Source: a virus
Length of the DNA stretch: 42,540 bases
Direction: 5' to 3' (one strand)
IMG/VR virus record: IMGVR_UViG_3300050190_000038
Coordinates: 1 to 42,540 of that record
Shown: in pieces, positions 29,389 through 37,475 of the stretch
How the letters are laid out: every line of letters starts with the position of its first letter
Numbering within the stretch: position 1 is the first letter of the stretch
Notes under the pieces: model-generated
What the model saw: only the letters and a program-made list of their open reading frames with translations
Told to the model about the DNA's origin: nothing
Databases searched by the model: none
Made by a program: the position numbers and the translations under genes

Positions 29389-29778
29389 CTAATACGCCTC
29401 CCTGAAATTAATCTGCGGATATTTATGTAACAACAATTTTTTCTTTAACCTGTAAACATCGGTTTTAAATTTAGATGATGCTTTTACATCAATCACCACA
29501 ACCTTGCCATCAGAATAAATCACCATAAAATCAGCAATATAGAAAATCGGCCTATGTCTATGCCCTTCCTGATCGGTAAATCCTTCTTGAAGTAGGATTC
29601 CAGGCTGTAATTTTATATCACTAATTTCCCCGACCTTCTGCAATAATACCAATTCGGAGTATTTGGCGGCCTCTTTCTTTGAGTCAAAGATGTGGCCATC
29701 AATCTCGGTTTTCTTATTGTGGTACTTTGCCGGTGCTACGCCTAGCTTTTTGAGTTGCTCCTGTGATAATTTGGTCAT
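29389..29778 (-). CDS. DUF1064 PD-(D/E)XK nuclease
   Basis: 129 residues from ATG 29778 (GGGGGAG 8 bases upstream). KYHNKKTEIDGHIFDSKKEAAKY start is the DUF1064 signature. Active-site residues Glu36, Asp83 (IADF) and Asp97-x-Lys99 (VIDVKA) form a PD-(D/E)XK core. Family members sit in phage replication regions and are likely junction or structure-specific nucleases; the exact substrate is not known. Confidence 0.88.
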   Translation of the reverse strand: MTKLSQEQLKKLGVAPAKYHNKKTEIDGHIFDSKKEAAKYSELVLLQKVGEISDIKLQPGILLQEGFTDQEGHRHRPIFYIADFMVIYSDGKVVVIDVKASSKFKTDVYRLKKKLLLHKYPQINFREAY

Positions 29779-29993
29779 GATATTTCTCCCCCTGCCAACG
29801 GGCACCAGATAGGGCTAGAACGAAAATCACGGCCCTTTATAATCCTGTTATGGCCTCTATTACCTGTCCACTCATACCTTTCGGTTACTTCTGGATGTCT
29901 GCAACTGTGGCAATATCTCGGGGGATCAATATTTTCACTGGTTAATCGTCGATATATATGGAAATTGCACTCTTTGCATTTTGGTTTGGTCAT
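29775..29993 (-). CDS. Zinc-finger-like early protein
   Basis: 72 residues. CKEC (6-9), CHSC (28-31) and a single Cys near the end in IWCPLAGG, the 'WCPL' ending common to small phage proteins. Starts by ATGA overlap with paralog P3. Confidence 0.72.
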   Translation of the reverse strand: MTKPKCKECNFHIYRRLTSENIDPPRYCHSCRHPEVTERYEWTGNRGHNRIIKGRDFRSSPIWCPLAGGEIS

Positions 29994-30205
29994 GATATCT
30001 CCTCCTCTAGCTCTAGTGCCTTAGCCCAGCAATCGGGGCAAACATTGTTCCGGTAATCTCCGCAATTCTCAGTTATGGGCAATTCAAATAAACTTGGGCA
30101 CATTTGCCCAACAAGAATCCCTCCAATTCTCCTACCCATAATTCTACTTAATTCCTCTTCGCCGACCTTTTCAATTAAGGCATCAAACATCTTTTTATGA
30201 TCCAT
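29990..30205 (-). CDS. Four-Cys small protein family, paralog P3
   Basis: 71 residues from ATG 30205, behind AGGAGGAGGG. MDHKKMFDALIEKVGEEEL, CPSLFELP, then C and CPDCWAKALELEE. It has an extra ~9 residues between the helix and first Cys relative to the other paralogs. Confidence 0.78.
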   Translation of the reverse strand: MDHKKMFDALIEKVGEEELSRIMGRRIGGILVGQMCPSLFELPITENCGDYRNNVCPDCWAKALELEEEIS

Positions 30206-30228
30206 TTTCAGCCCTCCTCCTGCCAACT

Positions 30229-31551
30229 TTACTGACCGACTTGCATTCTCGGTTCGTCGTTCTCTGGTCGGCATAATATCCGCTTCCAGGGAATTTTTAG
30301 GTCTCCGATATATGCCCCGTCCCGCGCCTTTGCTATATTTATCACGACCTCAGCCTCATCCCAGGGAATTGTCGTGTCATAATAATTATCCCGGGAGAGA
30401 AACATAATCTCATCTGCAATTTCTTCGGCTTGACCGGAATCCCGGAGATCCTCCATCCCTGGGCGCTTATCCTCTTTTTTTTCGACTGATCTTGATAACT
30501 GCCAGAGCATCAAGACCGGTATGTTTAACTGTATCGCCAGATCCTTCGTCCGGTTGATAATCGTACTCATGCGCTCATACCCAGAAGCGTTCGTCCGATC
30601 ATCCAACTGCATCCTGCCAGCGTGATCTATGACAAGAAACTGTGCTGCGCCTCGGACTTGCTCCACTCTGACTAACCGGGACAGTTTATCTGGCGTGTTA
30701 GCGCCAGTATTCACTCTGAATTTAGGCATATACTCCATAATCGTTTCCCGGGCATTGCGAATTTTCCCCTGTTCAAACCCGCTAAATAGTCCATTCCTGA
30801 ACTTTCGGAGTGATACGCCGCTCTGATATGCTAACAGTCTTTTCCAGAGTTGGTTTTTGGGCATTTCGTAACTCATATACAATGTCTCCCAGCCTAGTTC
30901 CACGGCATTAAGCGCTATCTCCACGGCCAGAGCAGATTTTCCGACTGATGTTCTTGCGGCCAACAAACACACTTCCCCGGGCCTAATTCCACCACAAAGT
31001 GCCCGATCTATCTCGGTTATCCCTGTGCAAACGCCTCCTTGTTCATTGTTACCTGTCAGCATTTGCTCAAGGTCAATCCCCTCGCAGACACTACTCGTAT
31101 CGGAGGTGGCATTCTCATCAAAACTCAGGGCGTTTAGCAAATAGGTCTCCAATTTGTCATACTCTGCACCTTGACTGAATTCTTGTGCAACGGTTATAAG
31201 TGTTGCACAGAGTTTCCTACCTCGCCTGTGCTCATGCAGGATGTCGATATAGTGTGGCATCCGATTGGGTATGCACCCCCGACTTTGCAATTCCACGAGT
31301 TCTGATATTTTTACATCCGGTAATTGAATATTTACGAGTACTTCGTCTGGCGTTATACCTTCGGCCATCATGCTTAAAATGGCCTGAAATATCTGTTTGT
31401 AAGTCGGGACTGAGAAGTCACTTGGCGTAATATCATCAAGATAAGCCAATGTCCTATCTTGATAAAGATCGCTTAACAGAGCACCTATAACCACTGCTTC
31501 AGCCTCTGGACTGGCTGGGGGAACTAGCCTTTTGTCTTCCGTGTTGCTCAC
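30229..31551 (-). CDS. dnaB: DnaB-like replicative helicase
   Basis: 440 residues. N-terminal DnaB domain (PPASPEAEAVVIGALL...), then RecA-type motor with Walker A ARTSVGKSA (Lys205), Walker B LVIDHAGRMQ, and later DLRDSGQAEEIADEIMFLSRD. It unwinds DNA at the phage fork. GTG is the only possible start (TAA two codons before); AAAGGAG lies almost on top of it, so initiation may depend on coupling with the overlapping upstream gene. Confidence 0.95.
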   Translation of the reverse strand: MSNTEDKRLVPPASPEAEAVVIGALLSDLYQDRTLAYLDDITPSDFSVPTYKQIFQAILSMMAEGITPDEVLVNIQLPDVKISELVELQSRGCIPNRMPHYIDILHEHRRGRKLCATLITVAQEFSQGAEYDKLETYLLNALSFDENATSDTSSVCEGIDLEQMLTGNNEQGGVCTGITEIDRALCGGIRPGEVCLLAARTSVGKSALAVEIALNAVELGWETLYMSYEMPKNQLWKRLLAYQSGVSLRKFRNGLFSGFEQGKIRNARETIMEYMPKFRVNTGANTPDKLSRLVRVEQVRGAAQFLVIDHAGRMQLDDRTNASGYERMSTIINRTKDLAIQLNIPVLMLWQLSRSVEKKEDKRPGMEDLRDSGQAEEIADEIMFLSRDNYYDTTIPWDEAEVVINIAKARDGAYIGDLKIPWKRILCRPENDEPRMQVGQ

Positions 31552-32347
31552 GCTCCTTTAAAATCTTGAGTTCGTCAGGGTCAATTACGATATCGTGCGA
31601 TAGTTGCTGTTTTAGCTGGGCCGCCGCATTGGATATATTCAGCCATTTATCGACGTTCTTATCGTTCCGGGTGATATATTCCAGTGTGGCATAGTTCCGG
31701 TTGCGGTCGTTACTCCCCATCATCATGGGATCCCGTTTCATCGCAAGGCTGGCCCTTTTCATTTGATCAACCGTATAGGTTTTTAATCTTGTTGCTAAAC
31801 TGTCTGCATATGTCTGCATCCGATAATTAGTTTTAAATTCCGCATTGAACCAGTCAACGAAATTGACAAGAGTATCTTTATTACTTAAGTGCTTTACTTG
31901 CTTTACTTGCTTGTTTGTTGTCGCTGCTTTGTCGCTGCTTTGTCGCTGCTTTGTCGATTGCTTTGTCGCATAGTTCTCTTGTAGTTGATAAAAGTCATAT
32001 TTAGCAAGGGTTATCAGACGATAATGGCTTGTCGATTGGTTTGTCAAAAATCCCATGTTTTCTAAATTTACTAGACATGTACGTATTTTTCTTATTGAAG
32101 ATCCCAGCCCAAAATACTTATTTAAGCTGGCTAGTGACGTAATCATTTGGCCTCGTTTAATGGTAATAAATTGCTTTAGGTGACTATCCCACCAGTCATT
32201 ATCTTTATGGTTTGCCATCATGATCAACATGACCATCATGGCCTTTTGTTCCAGGGTGAGAGCTGCCCATGTCTTGCTCTGCTTGTATGTGGCACGGGCT
32301 AAAACAATGTAACCCTCATCCGTTTTTTGGTCGAACCCTTCCTCCAT
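31499..32347 (-). CDS. Replisome organiser/helicase loader
   Basis: 282 residues. N-terminal winged helix (ATYKQSKTWAALTLEQKAMMVMLIMM, KRGQMITSLASLNKYFGLGSSIRKIRTCLVNLENMGF) and a C-terminal 'phage C-terminus' domain (VNFVDWFNAEFKTNYRM..YATLEYITRNDKNVDKWLN) as in DnaD/phage 2220 type replication proteins. It should bind the origin and load the helicase encoded next. The linker (about 133-155) is coded by an iteron-like repeat, so the origin is probably inside the gene. Confidence 0.85.
   Translation of the reverse strand: MEEGFDQKTDEGYIVLARATYKQSKTWAALTLEQKAMMVMLIMMANHKDNDWWDSHLKQFITIKRGQMITSLASLNKYFGLGSSIRKIRTCLVNLENMGFLTNQSTSHYRLITLAKYDFYQLQENYATKQSTKQRQSSDKAATTNKQVKQVKHLSNKDTLVNFVDWFNAEFKTNYRMQTYADSLATRLKTYTVDQMKRASLAMKRDPMMMGSNDRNRNYATLEYITRNDKNVDKWLNISNAAAQLKQQLSHDIVIDPDELKILKEREQHGRQKASSPSQSRG
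31891..31970. repeat. Iteron-like repeats, candidate replication origin
   Basis: gctttactt occurs twice in tandem (31891-31908); gctgctttgtc occurs three times head to tail (31923-31955), then gattgctttgtc and a further tgtcg. A related gtcgattg/gtttgtc pair lies near 32028-32045. Internal repeats in the organiser gene are a typical origin for Firmicute phages. Confidence 0.65.
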
Positions 32348-32352
32348 GGTAC

Positions 32353-32526
32353 CTACTCCTCTTCCAGCCCCAGCGCCTTAGCCCAACACCTGCGGCATCC
32401 TTTTCCACAATCCTTAGTATCAGGTAAGCCAAATGCATGTGGACATCTTAGCCCAACGGTAAGCCAACCCATTTTCTCTTTGCCGATCTTCTCAGTCAAC
32501 TTGTCAAACAGCTTTTCATAATCCAT
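32353..32526 (-). CDS. Four-Cys small protein family, paralog P2
   Basis: 57 residues. ATG 32526 has GGGAGGG 6 bases upstream; stop 5 bases before the organiser gene. MDYEKLFDKLTEKIGKEKMG, CPHAFGLPD, DC and CRRCWAKALGLEEE align with the other three paralogs and are closest to P1. Confidence 0.78.
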   Translation of the reverse strand: MDYEKLFDKLTEKIGKEKMGWLTVGLRCPHAFGLPDTKDCGKGCRRCWAKALGLEEE

Positions 32527-32553
32527 TTTCAGCCCTCCCTTTCCTCGCCATTA

Positions 32554-33687
32554 CTACCCTGCGCCTAATCTATTGAACAGTGGCGCATCGTTTACAATTC
32601 TCCGCTCCGCCATCTCCACATATTCCGGGTTCAATTCAAGGCCGATGAAACGGCGCCCATGTCTGAGCGCAACCATCCCCGTGGTGCCAGAGCCACAGAA
32701 GGGGTCTAGGATGATCGATCCGGTGCTGCCATCATTCGGGCAGGTACAGGTAGGTTGCCAGTTATCCGTTGCCCTGGTTGTCGGTGCCCATCCGGTACTG
32801 TCTGTTTTGGTTGGTGTGTTCCCTGGTTGATGAGCCGCTTCCCGATTGTTGATATGTCCCGTTTTTTCCACCTCTCTCTCCCATGGCGCTCCGCATACCG
32901 GGCAGGCTTGCGGTGATGATCCAGCCAGGATGCAAGGCTCTACTAGCTTCGATGGAAAGGTAGCAAAGTGGGCTTCTGAAAAACCTTCAGTTGCGATAGT
33001 CCAAACATCTCGCTTGTTGCGGGTGTTTTTCTGAGACAATTCTTCTTTTGTTTTATCAGGCATCCAGGACACTGTGCCTGGGTTTTTCTTTTTGGTTGTT
33101 TGATCTCCCCATCTCTCCCATGCAGCCGGTTCCTTAATCGCCTCGGCATCGTAGTAATACTGCTGGCTCTTAGCCAGCAGGAAGATATATTCATGGCTCT
33201 TTGTTGGCCTATCGGTTACACTCTCTGGCATTGGATTTAATTTATTCCAAATTATGTCACTCCTGAGATACCAGCCATCGGCCTGTAATGCAAATGCGAC
33301 TCGCCAGGGTATTCCACAAAGATCCTTCGGCTTGAGACCCAATGGAACCTTAGTACCGTGGCTATTGCCTACATCACGCCACTTGTCATCAGGGACTTGG
33401 TAAGTTCTGTTCGCGGCGTAACTGTCCCCTAAGTTCAGCCACAGCACCCCATCATCCCGCAGTACCCGCCACACTTCCCGGAAAACCGTAACCAAGCAAT
33501 CTACATATTCCTCCGGGGTCGGTTCTAGTCCGATCTGTCCATCACAGCCGTAATCTCTCAGCCCCCAATACGGCGGCGAGGTTACAACGGTCTGTACGCA
33601 ACCATCCGGCATTAACCGTAATAGATCGAGGGAATCACCCTGGTCTATTGTCCATGAATGTTTGCCTGTAAGAACATCAGCGATCAT
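32554..33687 (-). CDS. Orphan DNA methyltransferase, beta class (N6/N4)
   Basis: 377 residues. Motif IV is [11 protein letters not shown] at residues 37-47; motif I ([10 protein letters not shown]) is at 328-337, so the order is that of beta-class amino-methyltransferases. SPPY is more usual for N4-cytosine enzymes but N6-adenine is possible. Between about 245 and 310 is a Cys-rich insert ([11 protein letters not shown]) typical of phage enzymes. No restriction gene is next to it, so it probably protects phage DNA or regulates. Confidence 0.92.
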   Translation of the reverse strand: MIADVLTGKHSWTIDQGDSLDLLRLMPDGCVQTVVTSPPYWGLRDYGCDGQIGLEPTPEEYVDCLVTVFREVWRVLRDDGVLWLNLGDSYAANRTYQVPDDKWRDVGNSHGTKVPLGLKPKDLCGIPWRVAFALQADGWYLRSDIIWNKLNPMPESVTDRPTKSHEYIFLLAKSQQYYYDAEAIKEPAAWERWGDQTTKKKNPGTVSWMPDKTKEELSQKNTRNKRDVWTIATEGFSEAHFATFPSKLVEPCILAGSSPQACPVCGAPWEREVEKTGHINNREAAHQPGNTPTKTDSTGWAPTTRATDNWQPTCTCPNDGSTGSIILDPFCGSGTTGMVALRHGRRFIGLELNPEYVEMAERRIVNDAPLFNRLGAG

Positions 33688-33908
33688 TTCTGTGCCTTCC
33701 TCTCAATCCGCTCCCCCTGCCCTAGCGGCCTAAAATACCGGCATACCAACCGTCCCCAACGTCTCTGCTTGCTCCATCGCAGGCAGCCATGTCGTTCTAC
33801 CTGGCCATAGTCCATCTGCCATGGGTGAATGCTATATGTGCACCTTGCTACCGGGACGTATATCGCACGTTTAACATCGTATAATTCACGATCAATCGCT
33901 ACTGACAT
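33684..33908 (-). CDS. Hypothetical basic early protein
   Basis: 74 residues, rich in Arg, Trp and Tyr ([24 protein letters not shown]). Starts inside the end of the preceding gene and overlaps the methyltransferase start. No family recognised. Confidence 0.65.
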   Translation of the reverse strand: MSVAIDRELYDVKRAIYVPVARCTYSIHPWQMDYGQVERHGCLRWSKQRRWGRLVCRYFRPLGQGERIERKAQK

Positions 33909-34230
33909 CTTCTACCAGCCTTTCCATGTGTCCGCATTTCGGGCACCATATAATGTCGTATGGGCTGCCTCCGAAATAAAGAGGATGCATCTCGCTGCCG
34001 CACTGTGGACATATCATGATTATTTCTCCCCCCCCCCATAATTCCTCTTCGGTAATCGACATCTGCTTCCGCTCAGTCCATCCAGTCGGGAACCACTCCG
34101 GGTATAGTTGCCGCACCATCGCCGCCAGGGACGTGCCTGCGTATTTGCCTTTGACACTGGCTGCCGTGCAGGCGGTGCAGTATTTGGTGTTATACTCGGT
34201 TAGTTGGCCGCAGGTAAGACAATTACTCAT
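33892..34230 (-). CDS. Double zinc-ribbon protein interrupted by a G10 tract
   Basis: 112 residues as read. N-terminal part: CLTC and CTAC (zinc site), then LAAMVRQLYPEWFPTGW. C-terminal part: MICPQCGSEM...WCPKCGHMERL, a complete zinc ribbon. They join at LWGGGEII, coded by ten G (34028-34037). With nine G the first part would stop at once (GGEK then stop) and the second would start at its own ATG (34018) behind GGGGGAG. So it may be one fused gene, two genes, or a phase-variable junction. Confidence 0.7.
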   Translation of the reverse strand: MSNCLTCGQLTEYNTKYCTACTAASVKGKYAGTSLAAMVRQLYPEWFPTGWTERKQMSITEEELWGGGEIIMICPQCGSEMHPLYFGGSPYDIIWCPKCGHMERLVEDVSSD

Positions 34231-34418
34231 TCCCCCGCCTCATCCAGCCCCAGCGCCTTAGCCCAACACCTGCGGCAAATTTGCGGGTAAGTTCCACATT
34301 CTTTGACATCTGACAAATCGAATGAATGTGGGCATCTTTTTTCAACAATAATCCAACCTAATTTCTCTTTACCAAGCTTCTCAGTCAATACATCAACTAT
34401 TTTTTTATAATCCATCAT
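34227..34418 (-). CDS. Four-Cys small protein family, paralog P1
   Basis: 62-63 residues; ATGATG start (34418 or 34415) behind GGGGGAGG, overlapping the 3D gene stop. MDYKKIVDVLTEKLGKEKLG, CPHSFDLSD, EC, CRRCWAKALGLDE. The four paralogs share the helix, the four Cys and the CWAKAL end. Confidence 0.78.
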   Translation of the reverse strand: MMDYKKIVDVLTEKLGKEKLGWIIVEKRCPHSFDLSDVKECGTYPQICRRCWAKALGLDEAGE

Positions 34419-34828
34419 TTCGCCTCCCCCTCAATTTTCACAACTACTACTCGTCGGCCCCACGTTAGACATGCGCTCCTACTCGTCAGAAAAATGTCTA
34501 TCCGATTATTCTTGATATCCCGTCCAGTGTCTTCAGCAACGTATTTTTTCCCCTCTATGAGAAGTATCGAACCCAGGGGGATCACCCGAGGGTCAACGGC
34601 CACGGTCCCCCTGCTTGGCACTGTGCCGGTATATGTCCGGTGACCTGTGTAGGTATAGGCAGTTGCCACTATCATCAACGTCCTGCTCGTATCACTCCGG
34701 GACGGTTCCTGCGCTATCATTACGGGTCTCTGCGTTTGCCTGATGATTGCCGGCCTTGGTATGGTGTCCAGGCGCAGGTAGGTCGGTAGCAAACAGATGC
34801 TCAGGAGTACGAACAAAGGCAAAGACAT
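34415..34828 (-). CDS. Exported 3D-domain protein
   Basis: 137 residues. Signal-like N-terminus (MSLPLFVLLSICLLPTYL), then a 3D domain: ATAYTYTGHRTYTGTVPSRG, VAVDPRVIPLG, AEDTGRDIKNNRIDIF, with the three conserved Asp. 3D domains resemble MltA-type murein lytic enzymes. It is unusual in an early operon; it might remodel the wall of the host or of the lysogen. Confidence 0.82.
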   Translation of the reverse strand: MSLPLFVLLSICLLPTYLRLDTIPRPAIIRQTQRPVMIAQEPSRSDTSRTLMIVATAYTYTGHRTYTGTVPSRGTVAVDPRVIPLGSILLIEGKKYVAEDTGRDIKNNRIDIFLTSRSACLTWGRRVVVVKIEGEAK

Positions 34829-35136
34829 TATTTTCGGTCGGATATGATCACTCCCTCTGCTTTAATCTTGAGCCTATATCTGCGTATCCGATTATTTACT
34901 GTGCTCTCAGTCAGCCCGAATACCTCGCCAATCTCCCGATAATACATTCCCGACTCCCACATTTCAAACATCTCCTCGATATCTAGTTCCACCTCGGAGC
35001 GACTGGCATAGTGCACACTCAGCCGCTTTCCGTGGCGGATATAGTCAATAGCTTGCTCTACCTTCCTTTTTGTCAGGATGCATAGAGCCAGGGCACACCA
35101 GTTTTCCTCAATTACATTTTCCGTACACTTATGCAT
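34828..35136 (-). CDS. HTH protein (sigma/ECF region 4-like)
   Basis: 102 residues. FEMWESGMYYREIGEVFGLTESTVNNRIRRYRLKI is a helix-turn-helix like resolvase/sigma region 4. N-terminal part is helical with two Cys. It probably regulates or binds phage DNA. ATG 35136 is preferred to the GTG just before it. Confidence 0.75.
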   Translation of the reverse strand: MHKCTENVIEENWCALALCILTKRKVEQAIDYIRHGKRLSVHYASRSEVELDIEEMFEMWESGMYYREIGEVFGLTESTVNNRIRRYRLKIKAEGVIISDRK

Positions 35137-35302
35137 CACTTTTTACCTCTTCCTCTTCTTCCGGGCAGTCTTCGCAATTTATCCGGTGTGACTCATCACA
35201 GAGAGCATCGGGCGGGATGGAGTTCATCCATGACTTCATCCATCTCTGCATTTCACAGTTACCTTTGAGACCTTCGTACGGGCATAGTCCTGTGTAGCAC
35301 AT
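35129..35302 (-). CDS. Cys-rich small protein
   Basis: 57 residues from ATG 35302 (GAGGTG 6 bases upstream). CYTGLCPYEG...C, C, and NCEDCPEEEEE; an acidic tail. Overlaps the HNH gene end and the HTH gene start. Confidence 0.7.
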   Translation of the reverse strand: MCYTGLCPYEGLKGNCEMQRWMKSWMNSIPPDALCDESHRINCEDCPEEEEEVKSDA

Positions 35303-35954
35303 TCTTGTCACCTCGCATAAAAGTTTTGGTAGGGGCCGAAACCCCTAAGTATTTTAATATTTTTGCTTCTCTTACTTTGCTATAGAATGTTTGTTTACTG
35401 AACCAGCCTATTGCCTCTTGGGTACGCTTGCGAGAGTTACAGTTTTTGCAGGCGGGCACGATATTGGTTTTCGCATACCACCCATCCTTACCTAATGGGA
35501 TAAAATGATCTTGTTCTAATGGCAATTCTCTATTGCAATAACAGCATCTATTGTCAAAATATTCTTTTGTTTCTTCCCACTGGGAAACTGTCAATGTACG
35601 GGGCAGGTTGCGTATTCTTGCATTACGTTTATGCTTGCGAATACGCCATTCTTCTAGGTGCTCTTGTTGGTATCGCTTCGCATACTCATTGGCAACTTCT
35701 TTGTTTTTATCACGCCACTGTTGCATGCGTTCTTTATTGGCTAAATTATATTGCTTTATAGCTTCTTCATTGTCTACCCGGTATTGCTTCCTATGTTCAG
35801 CGATGGCTTCTTTATTGTCTAAGTTGTATTGCCTCTTCCGTTCAGTAATGCATCTTTTGCATTGTGTATTAAGGGTGTGATTCGCCTTGTTGGTCCAATA
35901 AAAATACTCATTTGTGGCAGGAAATTCTTTTCCGCACTTACTGCAAATTTTCAT
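35259..35954 (-). CDS. Zinc-ribbon HNH nuclease, paralog 2
   Basis: 231 residues from ATG 35954 behind GAGGTG. Same plan as 25255-25845: CSKCGKEFPATNEYF, CKRC, repeated charged helix (NKEAIAEHRKQYRVDNEEAI), HNH core CCYCNRELPLEQDHFIPL and CKNCNSRK. The helix has more repeat units than paralog 1. The C-terminal tail after ILKYLG differs, so the ends are not under common constraint. Confidence 0.87.
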   Translation of the reverse strand: MKICSKCGKEFPATNEYFYWTNKANHTLNTQCKRCITERKRQYNLDNKEAIAEHRKQYRVDNEEAIKQYNLANKERMQQWRDKNKEVANEYAKRYQQEHLEEWRIRKHKRNARIRNLPRTLTVSQWEETKEYFDNRCCYCNRELPLEQDHFIPLGKDGWYAKTNIVPACKNCNSRKRTQEAIGWFSKQTFYSKVREAKILKYLGVSAPTKTFMRGDKNVLHRTMPVRRSQR

Positions 35955-35998
35955 AAAATATAACACCTCGCCCACTTGGGATTATCGTGGTATCTAAA

Positions 35999-36637
35999 TT
36001 AAAACGGTGGTTCTTCTTCATTGATTATGTCGTCGTTATCTGTAGACTGCGGCTCCGGTGTGCCCGATTTCTGGCAGGTGAAACATAATGGCCGCCCGAG
36101 TTTTTGAGTGGAATAGTCTAATTCCTTTTTGGTAATAGCCTTTCCGCACTTGGAGCAGGTAGGGTGCAAGTAATCCGTTTCCTTGGTTGTAGGTGTGGTA
36201 GGTTTCGGTTGCGTAGTAGGTGTGCCAGGTGTCGCTTGTGCTGGCTTTGCTACTGTTGGCTTGCCTGTGGTGGCATCTAGGGCATCATGTTCAGTAATTT
36301 CCAGAACCGCCATGTATAAATACCTACGGCTATATGTTTCAACTGCGCCTAGGTTTTGAATCGGATGACAACCTTTTAATTCTGTGGCTGCCATCGGAGA
36401 GGTAAAGGTCAGCATTTCTTCTGGCTTTTCTGCGTTGACTAGAACCATTGTTGCCATTTCGGCATTGAAGGTGATAACCGGGCAAAGTTTATTATTTGCA
36501 AATAGTTGATTTGCGGCCGGTAAAAAGTCAGACAATTCGTAATAGTCATATCCGGCGAACTTATTCAGGCCTGATTTTTTCAGGTTCTTGTCTTGCAGTT
36601 CGATCCGGCATTTTAGTAACTTTTCATAGATATTCAT
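35999..36637 (-). CDS. erf: ERF-family single-strand annealing protein with SSB-like tail
   Basis: 212 residues from ATG 36637 (TAATG overlap with the previous stop). ERF core: FAGYDYYELSDFLP, LKGCHPIQNLGAVETYSRRYLYMAVLEI. Pro/Thr linker 125-153. Zinc ribbon with Cys161, 164, 185 and 188. The last residues NDDIINEEEPPF look like the acidic SSB tip (DDDIPF type) that recruits repair proteins. Anneals single strands in phage recombination. Confidence 0.88.
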   Translation of the reverse strand: MNIYEKLLKCRIELQDKNLKKSGLNKFAGYDYYELSDFLPAANQLFANNKLCPVITFNAEMATMVLVNAEKPEEMLTFTSPMAATELKGCHPIQNLGAVETYSRRYLYMAVLEITEHDALDATTGKPTVAKPAQATPGTPTTQPKPTTPTTKETDYLHPTCSKCGKAITKKELDYSTQKLGRPLCFTCQKSGTPEPQSTDNDDIINEEEPPF

Positions 36638-36924
36638 TAAATGATCCCCTTCCAGTTTTCGTCCCAATATTTTTGGAGCTTACACCCCTGGCACCTAATG
36701 TCGTCAAACTTGATGCCTTTGTTCTCGTCGCATAGGTTGCATAGTTGGTTCACTAGGTCGGTTGCCTTTGCCTCGTCGCTATCCGGGTAGGTGCAGTCCC
36801 GACAATATATATTCGGGTTGTTCCTGTCCAGATAGCCTGTCTCGTAATAGTTACATCCGAAGCAGGACACGATCTGCTCGTTGGTGTGCTCGCAGGCAAA
36901 AGGTTCCGGCTCAGTCTTTATCAT
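36637..36924 (-). CDS. Multi-CxxC early protein
   Basis: 95 residues from ATG 36924. Four CxxC pairs (CFGC, CRDC, CNLC, CQGC) and single Cys/His: two zinc sites are likely. Unknown function. Coupled on both sides. Confidence 0.72.
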   Translation of the reverse strand: MIKTEPEPFACEHTNEQIVSCFGCNYYETGYLDRNNPNIYCRDCTYPDSDEAKATDLVNQLCNLCDENKGIKFDDIRCQGCKLQKYWDENWKGII

Positions 36925-37072
36925 TGCCACACCCATCCTTTTCCCACTGGTCTTCGTACTGGTCGCAGTCAAGACTGTTGGGGTCATATTCTGTCAACGT
37001 CAAGACGTGGCGGGTACATTTAGACCCGATATTCCAGGAGCAATATTCCCAGGGGCATTTCACTTCGGTCAT
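36911..37072 (-). CDS. Cys/Trp-rich 53-residue protein
   Basis: Begins MTEVKCPWEYCSWNIGSKC and ends DQWEKDGCGNDKD. ATGA overlap with the previous gene. Five Cys suggest a small metal site. Below usual gene-finder length. Confidence 0.65.
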   Translation of the reverse strand: MTEVKCPWEYCSWNIGSKCTRHVLTLTEYDPNSLDCDQYEDQWEKDGCGNDKD

Positions 37073-37353
37073 TGAGATTCACCTCCTTCGACCTTGCGTA
37101 CGCAGAAAAAACGAGCCTTATTCAGCATCGCATCTAACTGTTCCGGGTATTCCGAATGCTTTAGAACGGTAGTTTTGTAGTGATCAAACGTAGCAAGGAA
37201 GGACTCCTCTGTCAGGTGAATCCCAAAACTGCTTTCTACACTAATCAGTTTCCTATTGCCATACTCCTTAAAGAACTCGGTGCGCATATCGGCCCAACAT
37301 TGCAGGGTCTCGGCGGATATGGCCTTGCCTGGATCCTTTTTTGTAGTGTTCAT
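37069..37353 (-). CDS. Hypothetical early protein
   Basis: 94 residues, helical (TLQCWADMRTEFFKEYGNRK, SFLATFDHYKTTVLKHSEYPEQL). No family recognised. ATGA overlaps on both ends. Confidence 0.65.
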   Translation of the reverse strand: MNTTKKDPGKAISAETLQCWADMRTEFFKEYGNRKLISVESSFGIHLTEESFLATFDHYKTTVLKHSEYPEQLDAMLNKARFFCVRKVEGGESQ

Positions 37354-37475
37354 TTGGCAACACTCCCTTCCTTATCTTCCATCGGCTCCCAGTTCTCAAA
37401 TTCAGGGCAAAATTTACAGGGCCATAAATAGATGGAGAACCATTCGAACTTGCAGGTCGTACAACGCTTATCCAC
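37350..37475 (-). CDS. 41-residue zinc-finger-like peptide
   Basis: GTG start inside the previous gene's end (GTGGATAA); GAGGTC 8 bases upstream. CTTC and CKFC pairs 11 residues apart form a likely zinc knuckle. Ends in an ATGA overlap. The unbroken overlap chain supports translation. Confidence 0.6.
   Translation of the reverse strand: MDKRCTTCKFEWFSIYLWPCKFCPEFENWEPMEDKEGSVAK

Noticed and set aside
32554-33687. Restriction-modification system
   Set aside because: No restriction endonuclease gene is adjacent; treated as an orphan methyltransferase.
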